Of a DNA stretch of 64,000 bases, positions 34,623 to 44,529 are shown piece by piece. How positions within the stretch are numbered: position 1 is the first letter of the stretch; each line of letters starts with the position of its first letter. The DNA comes from Burkholderia sp. GAS332 (GTDB lineage Bacteria > Pseudomonadota > Gammaproteobacteria > Burkholderiales > Burkholderiaceae), in assembly GCA_900142905.1 (NCBI GenBank), contig FSRV01000001.1, positions 3,100,001 through 3,164,000 of the forward strand. The letters run 5' to 3'. The position numbers and the translations under genes were made by a program. The notes under the pieces were generated by a model that saw nothing but the letters and a program-made list of their open reading frames with translations, did no database searches and was not told the DNA's origin.

Positions 34623-35633
34623 ATGCAAGCCACAGGAAAAGTGGGTTTATTCGGAGCCGCGGGCGCGGCAGGTCAAATCATCGCGGCGGCGCTGAGCGCG
34701 GCGGGCCGGGATTACCGGGTGGTCGGCCGCTCGCGCGCGCCGCTTGAAGCGGCTTTCGGCCACGACCCGCATGCGGAAATCGTCACGTGGAATCCAGACG
34801 ACCCGGCTTCGATCAGCGCTGCGGCCGCCGGTTTGCAGACCGTGATCTATCTGGTGGGCGTGCCCTACGATCAGTTCGCCGCGCATCCGCCGCTGATGGA
34901 AAAAACGCTCGCCGGCGTGACGGCGGCAGGTGTTGAGCGCTTCATTCTGATCGGCACCGTGTATCCGTACGGCCGCGCGCGCAGCAATCCAATCACCGAA
35001 GATCATCCCCGTGAGCCCCATACGTTCAAAGGCAAAATGCGGCTCGCGCAGGAAAAGCTAGTGCTGGCGGCACATGCACGCGCCAGCGGTGCGACCCGCT
35101 TGTCGACGCTGGTGCTGCGCTTGCCGGATTTCTACGGCCCTGGTATCGACCGCAGTCTGATCAACGGCATATTCGAGGGCGCGGCACACGGCAAGCGCGC
35201 GCAGATGATCGGGCCGGTGGATGTGCCGCACGAATTCATCTACCTGCCGGATATCGGACCGGTGGTCGAGAAACTCACGCGCACCCCCGAGGCATACGGC
35301 CGGTGGTGGCATCTGGCCGGCGCGGGCACGATCACGCAGCGCGAAGTGGCGAGACAGGCCTATGCGCTAGCGGGCCGTGAGCCGAAGCTGATGGTGGCCG
35401 GCAAGACCATGCTGCGTGCGCTCGGCCTCTTCAATCCGCTCATGCGGGAACTGGTGGAGATGAATTACCTGATGACCGAGCCGGTTGTGCTTGACGACGC
35501 CGCCTTGACGAAGCTGATCGGACCGATCGCAAAAACGTCGTACGAAGACGGTATCCGGCATGCGTTCGACGCCGCGCGTGCGACGGCATCGGCGCGTGCT
35601 GACTCGCACCGGAACGCCGCGAAGACGGCCTGA
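34623..35633 (+). CDS. NAD(P)-dependent epimerase/dehydratase-type reductase
   Basis: 336 aa with an N-terminal Rossmann fold: glycine-rich VGLFGAAGAAGQIIAAALSA, then AGLQTVIYLVGVPYDQFAAH, and active-site-like IGTVYPYGRARSNPITEDHP containing Tyr; RLPDFYGPGIDRSLINGIFE is typical of extended SDRs. The substrate is unknown. GGAGTC precedes the ATG. Probably regulated by the divergent TetR through the operator at 34541. Confidence 0.82.
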   Translation: MQATGKVGLFGAAGAAGQIIAAALSAAGRDYRVVGRSRAPLEAAFGHDPHAEIVTWNPDDPASISAAAAGLQTVIYLVGVPYDQFAAHPPLMEKTLAGVTAAGVERFILIGTVYPYGRARSNPITEDHPREPHTFKGKMRLAQEKLVLAAHARASGATRLSTLVLRLPDFYGPGIDRSLINGIFEGAAHGKRAQMIGPVDVPHEFIYLPDIGPVVEKLTRTPEAYGRWWHLAGAGTITQREVARQAYALAGREPKLMVAGKTMLRALGLFNPLMRELVEMNYLMTEPVVLDDAALTKLIGPIAKTSYEDGIRHAFDAARATASARADSHRNAAKTA

Positions 35634-35718
35634 GAGACGGCCGGATCGAGGACGCCGTTCACAAGCGAGATGGGTTGAAGCACGCTATCCGTGTATCAGC
35701 GAGCGAGCTGGAGCCGGA

Positions 35719-36003
35719 TCAGGCCGCGACGTTGCCCGGCGGAAAATGGCCGCTCTTGAGCAGCACGGGCGTGCCATTGCTGATCTGCAAATGCTCGCGT
35801 GCAACCGCCTCGATGTGCGGACGACCGGCGTCGAACGCCCGCAGCCAACCGTCGAGATCCTCGGAGTACGCACCGAAATGATCCTCCAGCGCCTCGACCG
35901 AGATCGCGCACGGCACCGGCTCACCGTTCACAAGCGCGGGAAACACCACCGTCAGATTGGAGTCGCGGTAAGCAGGCGCGTCCGCGGGAAACCGGATTTC
36001 CAT
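35719..36003 (-). CDS. DUF1488 family protein
   Basis: 94 aa from 36003 with TGAGGCG upstream. MEIRFPADAPAYRDSNLTVV, FPALVNGEPVPCAISVEALE, DHFGAYSEDLDGWLRAFDAG match the small DUF1488 domain; function unknown. The frame extends upstream past 36400 without a supported start. Confidence 0.78.
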   Translation of the reverse strand: MEIRFPADAPAYRDSNLTVVFPALVNGEPVPCAISVEALEDHFGAYSEDLDGWLRAFDAGRPHIEAVAREHLQISNGTPVLLKSGHFPPGNVAA

Positions 36004-36270
36004 GGTCGCCTCATCAGAAGTATCCGGCAGGAAACGGACACCGGTGAGAACCGGCCGCCTCCGGACATGCCCGTTATGGTACTCGCGCGCCTCAACCGCG
36101 GTCCAGCCTCGTTCGCCCTCCTGCTCGCAGCTGTGCTGCCCTGAGCGGAGCGGTTCCGCATGCCAATCGATATGCCCGATTGCACTTGTTCCGCCGGCTT
36201 CTGTCGAAGTGATTCGCCGGCACGGCCTGTGCTGACGCAGTGACACCATTTCGAGTCCAGTAAGCGCAAT

Positions 36271-36462
36271 ATGGGAAAATATTTTCTGCAGAACCACGAA
36301 CTGCCTGAGCCGGATGCGGCAAACGCATGGTTTGCCTACGCCGAAAGCAACGGCATCGACATTCCGAGAGCCATCAGCATCTGGGAAGACGCAGCGACCG
36401 AAAGCGGCGCAGAAAGCCGCCAATTGGTCAGCGCGGCGGGCATCTCGATCGAAACGCCTTAG
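36271..36462 (+). CDS. Small hypothetical protein
   Basis: 63 aa, MGKYFLQNHELPEPDAANAW. Acidic, soluble. No strong ribosome-binding site and no recognised family; retained because composition is protein-like and it lies in an otherwise empty interval. Confidence 0.4.
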   Translation: MGKYFLQNHELPEPDAANAWFAYAESNGIDIPRAISIWEDAATESGAESRQLVSAAGISIETP

Positions 36463-36530
36463 TCCTGGCTGGGTGCACGCTTCCCGTGCGCATGGCGAAT
36501 CTCGACACCTATTTGAAAGGAAACTTCACG

Positions 36531-36914
36531 ATGCATTTCATGACGCAACTGCGCCGCCCCGGTCGCTCGCAATCCGGCAGCACCGCGCTTGCGCTAGTCC
36601 GCAGGGCGTCCCTATTTGCCGCCCTGCCCGCCGCCGTGCTGCTCGGCGCGGGTCTCGCCGGCTGCGCATCGTCGAACACCACATCGCTCATCAATCTGCC
36701 GAACGGCCAGACCGGTTTTGCGGTGAACTGCAGCGGTGCCGACGCCGCGTCCAGTTGGGCCTCCTGCTACGTGCAGGCCGGTAAGGCATGTGGCGCGACC
36801 GGCTACGACATCGTGTCGAAAGATAACGACGAAGGCGGCGCCGCGGGCGGCAGCGTCACGAACGTCGTCTCGGCCAACGTGAAAAACCGTTCGATGATCG
36901 TGCGCTGCAAGTAA
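36531..36914 (+). CDS. Small predicted lipoprotein
   Basis: 127 aa from 36531, with GAAAGGAAA upstream. A charged N-terminus and hydrophobic segment end in a lipobox-like LGAGLAGC; the mature part (NGQTGFAVNCSGADAASSWA, SCYVQAGKACGATGYDIVSK) has several Cys likely to be disulfide-bonded, ending NVKNRSMIVRCK. Resembles small periplasmic lipoproteins of proteobacteria; function unknown. Confidence 0.72.
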   Translation: MHFMTQLRRPGRSQSGSTALALVRRASLFAALPAAVLLGAGLAGCASSNTTSLINLPNGQTGFAVNCSGADAASSWASCYVQAGKACGATGYDIVSKDNDEGGAAGGSVTNVVSANVKNRSMIVRCK

Positions 36915-36917
36915 GGC

Positions 36918-37256
36918 TCAGTGCGCCTGCATCTTCGAGAACATGTTCAATACGGCGACCCCGGCAATGATCAGCCCGAGCCCAATGGTGGCCGGCAGGT
37001 CAGGCACTTGCCGGTACATCACGACCGCGACCAGCGTAATCAGCACGATGCCGACGCCGGACCACACCGCGTAGACGATGCCGACCGGAATACTCTTCAG
37101 CGTGAGCGACAGGCAATAGAACGAGATGCCGTAGCCGATCACCACGACCGTTGCGGGCAAGAGCCGCGAAAAACCTTCCGACGCTCGCAAGGCGGAGGTC
37201 GCGATGACTTCGGCGACGATCGCAATGGCGAGCAATGCATAAGGAGGTATCCGCAT
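36918..37256 (-). CDS. SMR-family small multidrug efflux protein (EmrE/QacE-like)
   Basis: 112 aa, four membrane helices. The catalytic Glu lies in helix 1 ([20 protein letters not shown]), with [20 protein letters not shown] and [20 protein letters not shown] in helices 2-3, all diagnostic. Exports lipophilic cations in exchange for protons as an antiparallel dimer. An AAGGAGG site precedes the ATG at 37256. It follows the UPF0303 gene on the same strand by 4 bp, so the two are likely co-transcribed. Confidence 0.92.
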   Translation of the reverse strand: MRIPPYALLAIAIVAEVIATSALRASEGFSRLLPATVVVIGYGISFYCLSLTLKSIPVGIVYAVWSGVGIVLITLVAVVMYRQVPDLPATIGLGLIIAGVAVLNMFSKMQAH

Positions 37257-37260
37257 CGCC

Positions 37261-37758
37261 TCAAGCCTTTGCAAGCGCGAGCTTGCTGTAGTCGTGACCA
37301 AGGTGCGCGCACAGCGCTTCCACCACCAGTTCATGATCCGCACGCTGCGGCAAGCCGGATACCGTGATTGAGCCGATCACACCGGCGCCCACCACCGTCA
37401 ACGGGAAAGCGCCGCCATGCGACGCATATTCCATCACCGGCAGGCCGTGCTTGTCAGCGAGCGTGCTGCCCGCCTGTTGCATCTTCAAACCGATCGCGTA
37501 CGAACTGCGCCGAAAATGCGCCACCGTGTTGCCCTTGCGGCGCGCCCAGTCGACATTGTCCGGCGTCGCTCCGTCGAGCAGGCTGAAGAACAGCGGCTGA
37601 CCGAACGTGCGCACGTCGATGGCGGCGGCAATGCCGCGTGCTCTCGCGACCTCGTGCAGATACGCACCGACCTGCCATGCGCGGTCGGCGTCGAATTGCG
37701 GGAACACCAGCGCGTGTTCCTGAGCGGCAATCACCTGTAGATCGTGAGCGATATCCAT
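37261..37758 (-). CDS. UPF0303 (HbpS/GlcG-like) protein
   Basis: 165 aa from 37758 ([20 protein letters not shown]). Conserved stretches [40 protein letters not shown] and [20 protein letters not shown] are typical of UPF0303; members have the HbpS/GlcG fold, some binding haem or cobalamin-related ligands. Role here unknown. First gene of a pair with the SMR pump. Confidence 0.85.
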   Translation of the reverse strand: MDIAHDLQVIAAQEHALVFPQFDADRAWQVGAYLHEVARARGIAAAIDVRTFGQPLFFSLLDGATPDNVDWARRKGNTVAHFRRSSYAIGLKMQQAGSTLADKHGLPVMEYASHGGAFPLTVVGAGVIGSITVSGLPQRADHELVVEALCAHLGHDYSKLALAKA

Positions 37759-37999
37759 GGAGTTCTGAGCAAGGTAAGAAGTGAAGCGCGCACCGTTGCA
37801 CCTGCACCCCGGCGCCGCGAAGAGAATCTGGATTCTAGCGCAGTGCCTTACGAGGGCCTTCCGGTATGCGACGCCGGCCAAGCGCAGCGCGACGTTGGAC
37901 AGCTGCGCGACTTCGGACAGCGGCGCAACTTTGGGGGGAGCGCCGCGCACGGGAAGCCGCGCCGCCTTGGCGGGTATGAAGTCGGTTCTTAAATAGCTA

Positions 38000-38028
38000 T
38001 TGCGTTGGCTGTCGCTTTGTCCTATAAT
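38000..38028 (+). promoter_or_regulatory. Promoter of initiator tRNA
   Basis: TTGCGT (38000-38005), 17-bp spacer, TATAAT (38023-38028), ending 15 bases before the tRNA. Confidence 0.8.
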
Positions 38029-38043
38029 CTTTTCTTCGACGGA

Positions 38044-38120
<77 letters not shown>

Positions 38121-38157
38121 AGTAACTCATTCGGTTCGAAACGTCGAAACAACATCA

Positions 38158-38186
38158 AAGGCTTGCCCAACCGGCAGGCCTTTTTT
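38158..38186 (+). terminator. Terminator after initiator tRNA
   Basis: AAGGCTTGCC, loop CAACC, GGCAGGCCTT followed by TTTT; one G-U pair in the stem. Confidence 0.88.
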
Positions 38187-38530
38187 GTTTTCTGCCTCGC
38201 GCTTCGGCTGTAGTGCGTTCTGCACCGTGCCCCTTCTCGCAGTCAGTTCCAACACCAAAGTCCTGGAAACGCCCGGAACACGCTCAGCGAGACAGTTTCT
38301 GCCCCGGCACCGGGTTGTTATATGGGTAGCAATCCTAATTCACCCACCCTCGAATAGCGCGCAAAAGCGCCGGCGCCAGCCAATCGGCTTAGCTCACAAT
38401 CGCCCAAGCCGCGTTCCACGCGCGCCGCACGCCGCCACCTTCACGCCAACGTCGGCACGCCGACTTTCCCGGACCTCAAGAAACGCCAGCCCAGTGATAA
38501 ACTCCCATCACTCTTTCTCGTCCCCTTCCT
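38187..38530. other. Intergenic region, no gene seen
   Basis: 344 bases between the tRNA terminator and the Nudix gene. No RNA gene or protein-like frame recognised; codon pattern is unlike the neighbours. Confidence 0.45.
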
Positions 38531-39076
38531 ATGAAATTCTGTTCTGTCTGCGGCCACGGCGTCAGCCTGAGCATTCCGCCGGGTGACAACCGCGAGCGCT
38601 TCGTATGCGGCAGTTGCGGCACGGTGCATTATCAGAATCCGCGCAACGTGGTCGGCACCGTTCCGGTCTGGGACGACAAAGTGCTGCTGTGCCGTCGCGC
38701 GATTGAACCGCGCTACGGTTACTGGACACTGCCGGCGGGCTTCATGGAAATGGGTGAAACCACCGCCGAAGCCGCTTCGCGCGAAACGCTGGAAGAAGCC
38801 GGCGCGCGCGTCGAGGTGCAGAACCTGTTCTCGCTGCTGAACGTGCCGCACGTGCATCAGGTGCATCTGTTCTACATGGCACGCCTGCTCGATCTCGACA
38901 TTGCCGCCGGCGAGGAAAGCCTCGAAGTGAAGCTCTTCGAGGAACACGAGATTCCATGGGACGAGATCGCCTTCCCGACCGTCGGCCAGACCTTGCGTTT
39001 CTTTTTCGCAGACCGCGCTGCCGGTAGCTTCGGTCTGCACACGGGCGATATCTTCCGCTCGCTGCGCGAAGGCTGA
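38531..39076 (+). CDS. Nudix hydrolase with N-terminal zinc ribbon
   Basis: 181 aa. A four-cysteine zinc ribbon (FCSVCGHG ... FVCGSCGTVHYQNPR) is followed by a complete Nudix box, GFMEMGETTAEAASRETLEEAGA spanning about residues 74-96. This architecture occurs in the NudC/ADP-ribose pyrophosphatase-like branch, which hydrolyses nucleotide diphosphate derivatives. First gene of a rightward run: the stop is 9 bp before aat. Confidence 0.9.
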   Translation: MKFCSVCGHGVSLSIPPGDNRERFVCGSCGTVHYQNPRNVVGTVPVWDDKVLLCRRAIEPRYGYWTLPAGFMEMGETTAEAASRETLEEAGARVEVQNLFSLLNVPHVHQVHLFYMARLLDLDIAAGEESLEVKLFEEHEIPWDEIAFPTVGQTLRFFFADRAAGSFGLHTGDIFRSLREG

Positions 39077-39085
39077 GCGGCGCGC

Positions 39086-39823
39086 ATGGTGCCCTGGCTC
39101 GGAGCTGACGATCCGTTTCCCGCCGTCGAGCGCGCGCTCGGCGCGGCCAGCGGCGCACCCGGCCTGCTCGCCGCCAGCGGCGACCTGCTGCCGTCGCGCC
39201 TGATCGACGCCTATCGGCGCGGCATCTTCCCCTGGTATTCGGACGGGCAGCCGGTGTTGTGGTGGAGCCCCGACCCGCGCATGATCCTGCGCCCCGCCGA
39301 GTTCAAACTGTCGCCGTCGCTGCGCAAAACGCTCAAGCGTGTGCTGCGCGAAGACGCATGGGAAATCCGTGTCGACCATGATTTCGCCGCCGTGATGCGC
39401 GCCTGTGCGCAGGCGCCGCGACGCGGCCAGCGCGGCACGTGGATCACCGCCGACGTGGTCGAAGCGTATTCGTCGCTGCACCGGGTGGGGGATGCGCACA
39501 GCATCGAGACCTGGTTCGAAGGCCAGCGCGTAGGCGGTTTGTATGGGGTGTCTTTTGGCCGGATGTTCTTCGGCGAATCGATGTTCGCCGATGTTACCGA
39601 TGCGTCGAAAATGGCGCTGGCGGCGCTTGTCGGACACTTGCGACGTCACGAAATAGAAATGATAGACTGCCAGCAGAACACGTCGCATCTGGCATCGCTG
39701 GGCGGTCGCGAGATAGCGCGCAAAGCGTTCATCGCACATGTTCGCACCGCTGTCGACGCACCACCGATTCCCTGGCGCTTCGACAAGACCGTTTTGCGCG
39801 ATGTCGTCGCGCCGGCGGCGTAG
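39086..39823 (+). CDS. aat: Leucyl/phenylalanyl-tRNA-protein transferase
   Basis: 245 aa. Transfers Leu or Phe from tRNA to N-terminal Arg/Lys of proteins, creating ClpS/ClpAP degrons. Diagnostic stretches: [20 protein letters not shown] followed by [19 protein letters not shown] [40 protein letters not shown]; and [14 protein letters not shown]. It lies upstream of bpt, the other N-degron transferase. Confidence 0.95.
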   Translation: MVPWLGADDPFPAVERALGAASGAPGLLAASGDLLPSRLIDAYRRGIFPWYSDGQPVLWWSPDPRMILRPAEFKLSPSLRKTLKRVLREDAWEIRVDHDFAAVMRACAQAPRRGQRGTWITADVVEAYSSLHRVGDAHSIETWFEGQRVGGLYGVSFGRMFFGESMFADVTDASKMALAALVGHLRRHEIEMIDCQQNTSHLASLGGREIARKAFIAHVRTAVDAPPIPWRFDKTVLRDVVAPAA

Positions 39824-39939
39824 AAAGAATCAGGCCGAATCCGGATCCGCCGCCTACCGAGCCGCGGGTCACGAGCCGCGGGTTGAAATCCGCAAGGCGC
39901 CGGGTTTGCAATACCAGAGACGCTTCGAGAGCTGCCAAC

Positions 39940-40761
39940 GTGACTCATCCCAACGAGCTGCCTCTTTCCCCGCTTTCCGCGCTGCAATTTTATGCAACAG
40001 CGCCCTATCCCTGCAGCTATCTGGATGGCCGCATCGCGCGTTCGCAAGTCGCCACGCCCAGTCATCTGATCAACTCCGACGTCTATACCGACCTCGTCAA
40101 AGCCGGCTTCCGCCGTTCCGGTGTGTTCACCTACCGCCCGTATTGCGATGGCTGCCGCGCCTGCGTGCCGGTGCGCGTGCCGGTCGATCAATTCGTGGCG
40201 AACCGCACGCAACGCCGGGTCTGGAAGAAGCACGGCGAGCTGGTCGCAACGGTCGCCCCACTGCACTACGACGAAGAGCACTACGCGCTCTACATGCGCT
40301 ATCAGTCGGCACGGCATGCGGGCGGCGGCATGGACCGCGACAGCCGCGACCAATACGAACAGTTCCTGCTGCAGAGCCGGATCAACTCGCGGCTGGTCGA
40401 GTTTCGCGAGCCGCTGCCGGATCATCCGGACGTGCCGGGCATTCTGCGCATGATCAGCATGATCGACATCCTCGGTGACGGGCTCTCGTCGGTCTACACG
40501 TTCTTCGAACCGGGTCTGCCGCACACCAGCTTCGGCACCTACAACATCTACTGGCAAATCGAGCAGGCGAAGAGCCTCAAGCTGCCCTACGTGTATCTCG
40601 GCTACTGGATACGCGAGAGTCCCAAGATGGCGTACAAGGCGAATTTCCGGCCGCTCGAAGGCTTGCTCGACGGGGCATGGAAGGTGCTCGATCCCGCCAG
40701 TATCGATCTGCCGCCGGTCGATCTGGCGATTCAGGGCAGGCGCGGGCCGCTGCGACCGTAA
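39940..40761 (+). CDS. bpt: Aspartate/glutamate leucyltransferase (arginyltransferase-type, Bpt)
   Basis: 273 aa from a GTG at 39940 ([20 protein letters not shown]). [40 protein letters not shown] (cysteine motif) and [20 protein letters not shown] are diagnostic of bacterial ATE homologs, which leucylate N-terminal Asp/Glu. The frame is open upstream to 39439 inside aat, but the GTG start matches the family N-terminus. Probably co-transcribed with aat. Confidence 0.93.
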   Translation: MTHPNELPLSPLSALQFYATAPYPCSYLDGRIARSQVATPSHLINSDVYTDLVKAGFRRSGVFTYRPYCDGCRACVPVRVPVDQFVANRTQRRVWKKHGELVATVAPLHYDEEHYALYMRYQSARHAGGGMDRDSRDQYEQFLLQSRINSRLVEFREPLPDHPDVPGILRMISMIDILGDGLSSVYTFFEPGLPHTSFGTYNIYWQIEQAKSLKLPYVYLGYWIRESPKMAYKANFRPLEGLLDGAWKVLDPASIDLPPVDLAIQGRRGPLRP

Positions 40762-40966
40762 CATCTGCGAGATCCACCAGGCGAGGCGGGACGATCTGCG
40801 CGCACCGAATGACGCTGCTGCGCCAGTACGCCAGGCCAGGCCAAGCAGGTTCACCCGCAGCGTCCCCACGCCCCCGCCTTTCGCCGCCCTTTCCAGTTAG
40901 TCTCATTCAAGCCTTAAAGCCGGTAAAATGGCGGGTTCCCATTTTCCGGCCGCCCGGCTTCGTCCT

Positions 40967-41989
40967 GTGTTCAGCTCCCTCTACCCGCTCGTACGCGCCC
41001 AACTCTTTCGCATGGACGCGGAAGACGCTCACCACCTGACTTTGCGCATCCTCGGCGCCGCCGGCCGCACCGGCCTTGCCGGCGCGCTCGCGCCACGCGT
41101 GCCGGATGCGCCGCGCACCGTGATGGGGCTGACGTTCAAGAACCCGGTCGGGCTCGCCGCGGGCCTCGACAAAGACGGTGCATGCATCGACGGTCTGGCG
41201 GCGCTCGGTTTCGGTTTCATCGAAGTGGGCACGGTCACGCCGCGCGCACAGCCGGGCAATCCGCGCCCGCGCATGTTCCGCCTGCCCGCGGCGAATGCCG
41301 TGATCAACCGGATGGGCTTCAACAACGCGGGCGTCGACCAGTTCGTCAAGAACGTGCAGGCCGCGCGCTATCGCGGCATTCTCGGGCTGAACATCGGCAA
41401 GAACGCCGACACGCCGATCGAACGCGCTGCCGAAGACTATCTCTACTGCCTCGAACGCGTGTACCCGTTCGCGAGCTACGTGACGGTCAACATCTCGTCG
41501 CCGAATACCAAGAACCTGCGCCAGTTGCAAGGTGCGGGCGAACTCGACGCGCTGCTCGCCGCCCTGAAGGACAAGCAGCAGCGTCTCGCCGACATGCACG
41601 GCAAGCTGGTGCCGCTGGCACTGAAGATCGCGCCGGACCTCGACGACGAACAGATCAAATCGATCGCCGATACGCTGTTGCGCCACAAGTTCGAAGGCGT
41701 GATCGCCACCAACACCACGCTGTCGCGCACCGCCGTCACCGGCATGCAATATGGCGACGAAGCCGGCGGCCTGTCGGGCAAGCCGGTGTTCGACGCGTCG
41801 AACGAAGTGATCCGCAAACTGCGCTCGGAAGTCGGCGAAACGGTGCCGATCATCGGCGTGGGCGGGATTTTTTCAGGCGAGGACGCGCGCGCGAAGCTCG
41901 CGGCGGGCGCTTCGCTGGTGCAGCTCTATACCGGCTTCATCTATCGCGGACCGGCGTTGGTGGCCGAATGCGCGCAGGCGCTGCGCTAA
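40967..41989 (+). CDS. pyrD: Dihydroorotate dehydrogenase (quinone), class 2
   Basis: 340 aa. Oxidises dihydroorotate to orotate with electrons to quinone at the inner membrane. The N-terminal amphipathic helix [20 protein letters not shown] is present; [57 protein letters not shown] (catalytic Ser) and [20 protein letters not shown] complete the FMN barrel. The GTG at 40967 is chosen because the in-frame ATG at 40928 overlaps a -10-like TAAAAT (40924-40929). Confidence 0.94.
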   Translation: MFSSLYPLVRAQLFRMDAEDAHHLTLRILGAAGRTGLAGALAPRVPDAPRTVMGLTFKNPVGLAAGLDKDGACIDGLAALGFGFIEVGTVTPRAQPGNPRPRMFRLPAANAVINRMGFNNAGVDQFVKNVQAARYRGILGLNIGKNADTPIERAAEDYLYCLERVYPFASYVTVNISSPNTKNLRQLQGAGELDALLAALKDKQQRLADMHGKLVPLALKIAPDLDDEQIKSIADTLLRHKFEGVIATNTTLSRTAVTGMQYGDEAGGLSGKPVFDASNEVIRKLRSEVGETVPIIGVGGIFSGEDARAKLAAGASLVQLYTGFIYRGPALVAECAQALR

Positions 41990-42085
41990 AGTCATATAGA
42001 CATAAACAAACGGTATTTAGGTTTCGATAGCCTGTTTTGTTATGCTTTTGTCTGTTAAAACGCCAGACGAACAAAAAGGAACACG

Positions 42086-42880
42086 ATGAAATTTGGCTTG
42101 CTGAAAAAGATGCTCGTCGCCGGCCTGATCGGCGCGTCGTTCACTGCGGTCACCGCCCACGCGGACGACCTGCTCGACCAGGTCAAACAGCGCGGCACGC
42201 TGCGCATCGGTCTGGAAGGCACCTTCCCGCCGTTCAATTCGAAAGCGCCGTCGGGCGAACTGGTCGGCTATGACGTTGACATCGCCAAGGCCGTCGCCGC
42301 CAAGCTCGGCGTGAAGCCGGAATTCGTCACGACCGAGTGGAGCGGCATCATCGCCGGTCTGCAGGCCAACAAGTTCGACGTGATCGTCAACCAGGTCGGT
42401 ATCACCGACGCGCGCAAACAGGTGCTCGACTTCTCGCCGGCCTACACGTACTCGGCCGCGCAACTGATCCAGCGTAAGGACGACACGCGCCAGTTCAAAT
42501 CGCTCGACGATCTGAAGGGCAAGAAGCTCGGCGTCGGTCTGGGCACGAACTACATGGACATGGCGAAGTCGGTGCCGGGCATCGACGTGAAGACGTATCC
42601 GGGCGCGCCTGAATATCTGCGCGATCTGGCCGCCGGCCGTCTGGACGCAGCACTGAACGACCGCCTGATGCTCGCGTATCTGATGAAGAATTCGCAACTG
42701 CCGCTGCGCACCGGCGCGACGCTGGCCGCGGGCAACCCGTCGGGCATTCCGTTCAAGAAGGGCAATCCGAAGTTCGCCAAGGCGATCGACGACGCGATGA
42801 CCCAGCTCGAAGCGGACGGCACGTTCTCGAAGATCTCGGACAAATGGTTCGGCATCGACGTCAGCAAGCCGGTCAAGTAA
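42086..42880 (+). CDS. Periplasmic amino-acid binding protein (SBP_bac_3 family)
   Basis: 264 aa. Signal peptide MKFGLLKKMLVAGLIGASFT ending near AHA, then DLLDQVKQRGTLRIGLEGTF-PPF, GYDVDIAKAVAAKLGVKPEF and ITDARKQVLDFSPAYTYSAA, the family signature. Similar proteins bind cystine or polar amino acids. AAAAAGGAA precedes the start. A strong terminator (42897-42935) separates it from its permease at 43015. Confidence 0.9.
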   Translation: MKFGLLKKMLVAGLIGASFTAVTAHADDLLDQVKQRGTLRIGLEGTFPPFNSKAPSGELVGYDVDIAKAVAAKLGVKPEFVTTEWSGIIAGLQANKFDVIVNQVGITDARKQVLDFSPAYTYSAAQLIQRKDDTRQFKSLDDLKGKKLGVGLGTNYMDMAKSVPGIDVKTYPGAPEYLRDLAAGRLDAALNDRLMLAYLMKNSQLPLRTGATLAAGNPSGIPFKKGNPKFAKAIDDAMTQLEADGTFSKISDKWFGIDVSKPVK

Positions 42881-42896
42881 CGCGCGCTGGATGAAA

Positions 42897-42935
42897 CGAA
42901 GGGCGGCATCGTCGATGATGCCGCCCTTCGCTTTT
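42897..42935 (+). terminator. Strong hairpin terminator between binding protein and permease
   Basis: CGAAGGGCGGCATC (42897-42910) pairs perfectly with GATGCCGCCCTTCG (42917-42930), followed by CTTTT. It should lower permease expression relative to the binding protein. Confidence 0.88.
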
Positions 42936-43014
42936 GTGGCTTTTGCGGCCCCCGCGCTCACACCCGCCAAAGTTTATGATGTGCGCTTTGCCGCGCTAAC
43001 CCTACCCACCGCTC

Positions 43015-43674
43015 ATGTCCACCACTTCCCTGCTCGTCCAATCGCTTCCTGTGCTCGCACAGGGTGCCGTCCTGACGGTCAAGTTCGCGGTTCTGTCGAT
43101 GATCTTCGGCCTGATTGCCGGCGCCGTGCTCGCGGTGATGGGCATCAGCCACAGCCGCGCGCTGAACTGGATCGCGCGCGCGTACGTCAGCGTGTTCCGC
43201 GGCACGCCGCTGCTAGTGCAGATCTTCGTGATCTATTACGGCTTGCCGAGTCTCGGTATTTCGCTCGACCCCACGCCCGCGGGCGTGATCGCGTTGTCGG
43301 CGAACGTCGCGGCGTATCTGTCGGAAAGCATGCGGGGTGCGATTCTCGGCATTCACAACGGCCAGTGGCTGGCGGCGTACAGCCTGGGACTCTCGCGGCG
43401 TCAGACGCTGCGCTATGTGATCGCGCCCCAGGCCTTGCGCATTGCCGTGCCAAGTCTGTCGAACAGCCTGATCAGCCTGATCAAGGATACGTCGCTGGTG
43501 TCGGTGATTACCGTGACCGAATTGCTGCGCAGCGCGCAGGAGATCATCGCGTCGACCTATCAGCCGCTGCCGCTGTACCTCGCGGCAGCCGCGGTCTACT
43601 GGGTGCTGTGCCAGGTGCTCGAGTGGGTGCAGCACTGGTACGAAAAGCGCCTCGCGCTGCCGTCACGCCACTGA
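43015..43674 (+). CDS. Polar amino-acid ABC transporter permease
   Basis: 219 aa, five hydrophobic segments, EAA loop AYSLGLSRRQTLRYVIAPQA and RAYVSVFRGTPLLVQIFVIY typical of HisM/YecS permeases, which can act as homodimers. It pairs with the binding protein upstream. No ATPase gene follows; the next gene is convergent. Confidence 0.9.
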   Translation: MSTTSLLVQSLPVLAQGAVLTVKFAVLSMIFGLIAGAVLAVMGISHSRALNWIARAYVSVFRGTPLLVQIFVIYYGLPSLGISLDPTPAGVIALSANVAAYLSESMRGAILGIHNGQWLAAYSLGLSRRQTLRYVIAPQALRIAVPSLSNSLISLIKDTSLVSVITVTELLRSAQEIIASTYQPLPLYLAAAAVYWVLCQVLEWVQHWYEKRLALPSRH

Positions 43675-43708
43675 GCTTGCTGAGCTTGAGCAGGCTCTAG
43701 CCACCAAC

Positions 43709-44407
43709 CTATCGGCTGGCGGCGAGCGACGCCGCATCCAGCGGCGCGCCGAAGCGCTCGAAGCGCGGTTCGTAGTAGTGATCCGGGTCGAGCGAAAACG
43801 CAACGTGACGCGTGCGGCCCATCAGTTCCTTGCGCGGGAAGAAGCCGAAGTACCGCGAGTCGGCGCTGTCGTCGCGATTGTCGCCGAGCATCAGATACTC
43901 GCCTTGCGGCACGACCACCGGCCCGAACGAATTGCGCGGGCTCGGCGCGTCAGGCGCAAGCCGCACGGTGTGCACAACGCCGTCGAAGCGCTCGGTCAGA
44001 TAGTCGCCGGGAGACGCCGCATCGCCCGGCAGCGGCTTCAGGTGCAGCGGCTGATAATCCGCGCGCACGCCGTTCACGTACAGCACGTTGTCGCGCATGG
44101 CGACGCTGTCGCCGGGCAAGCCGATCAGACGCTTGACGATCAACTCATGCGCGGCCGACGAATCGATCGTGACAATATCGCCGCGCTGCGGATCGTGCAG
44201 ATGCGCGATCGTGATGTGGGTAAGCGGCACGCGCAGATCGTAAGCCATCTTGTCGACGAAAATCCGGTCGCCCTCGCGGATGGTCGGCAACATCGAACCA
44301 CTCGGCACGACGTTCCAGTCGGCCACGGCGCTGCGGAACAGCACCATCAGAAACAGAAAGGCGACGAGGCTCTTGTTGTCGCGCCACAGTTTTCCAAGCA
44401 TGCGCAT
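43709..44407 (-). CDS. lepB: Signal peptidase I
   Basis: 232 aa from 44407. One N-terminal membrane segment (SLVAFLFLMVLFRSAVADWN), then the catalytic Ser in VVPSGSMLPTIREGDRIFVD, the Lys in ELIVKRLIGLPGDSVAMRDN and box E GDNRDDSADSRYFGFFPRKE. It is shorter than the main E. coli-type LepB (one rather than two N-terminal helices) and may be a second, dedicated peptidase. Cleaves signal peptides at the periplasmic face. Confidence 0.9.
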   Translation of the reverse strand: MRMLGKLWRDNKSLVAFLFLMVLFRSAVADWNVVPSGSMLPTIREGDRIFVDKMAYDLRVPLTHITIAHLHDPQRGDIVTIDSSAAHELIVKRLIGLPGDSVAMRDNVLYVNGVRADYQPLHLKPLPGDAASPGDYLTERFDGVVHTVRLAPDAPSPRNSFGPVVVPQGEYLMLGDNRDDSADSRYFGFFPRKELMGRTRHVAFSLDPDHYYEPRFERFGAPLDAASLAASR

Positions 44408-44529
44408 CGCAGGCGGCTCCAGTGGAAGGTGATCGAAAGCTGTGGGCAGGCGGGCTCTTTTTATTCGAACCCGCGCGCCCGGGCAAATCGTACCACCGCC
44501 GCTGGAAGCAGCGCGGCAACGGGCTCCTC

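Noticed and set aside
38441..39739. 432-codon frame antisense to the Nudix and aat genes
   Set aside because: Mirror frame of two clearly recognised enzymes; no start signal or family resemblance.
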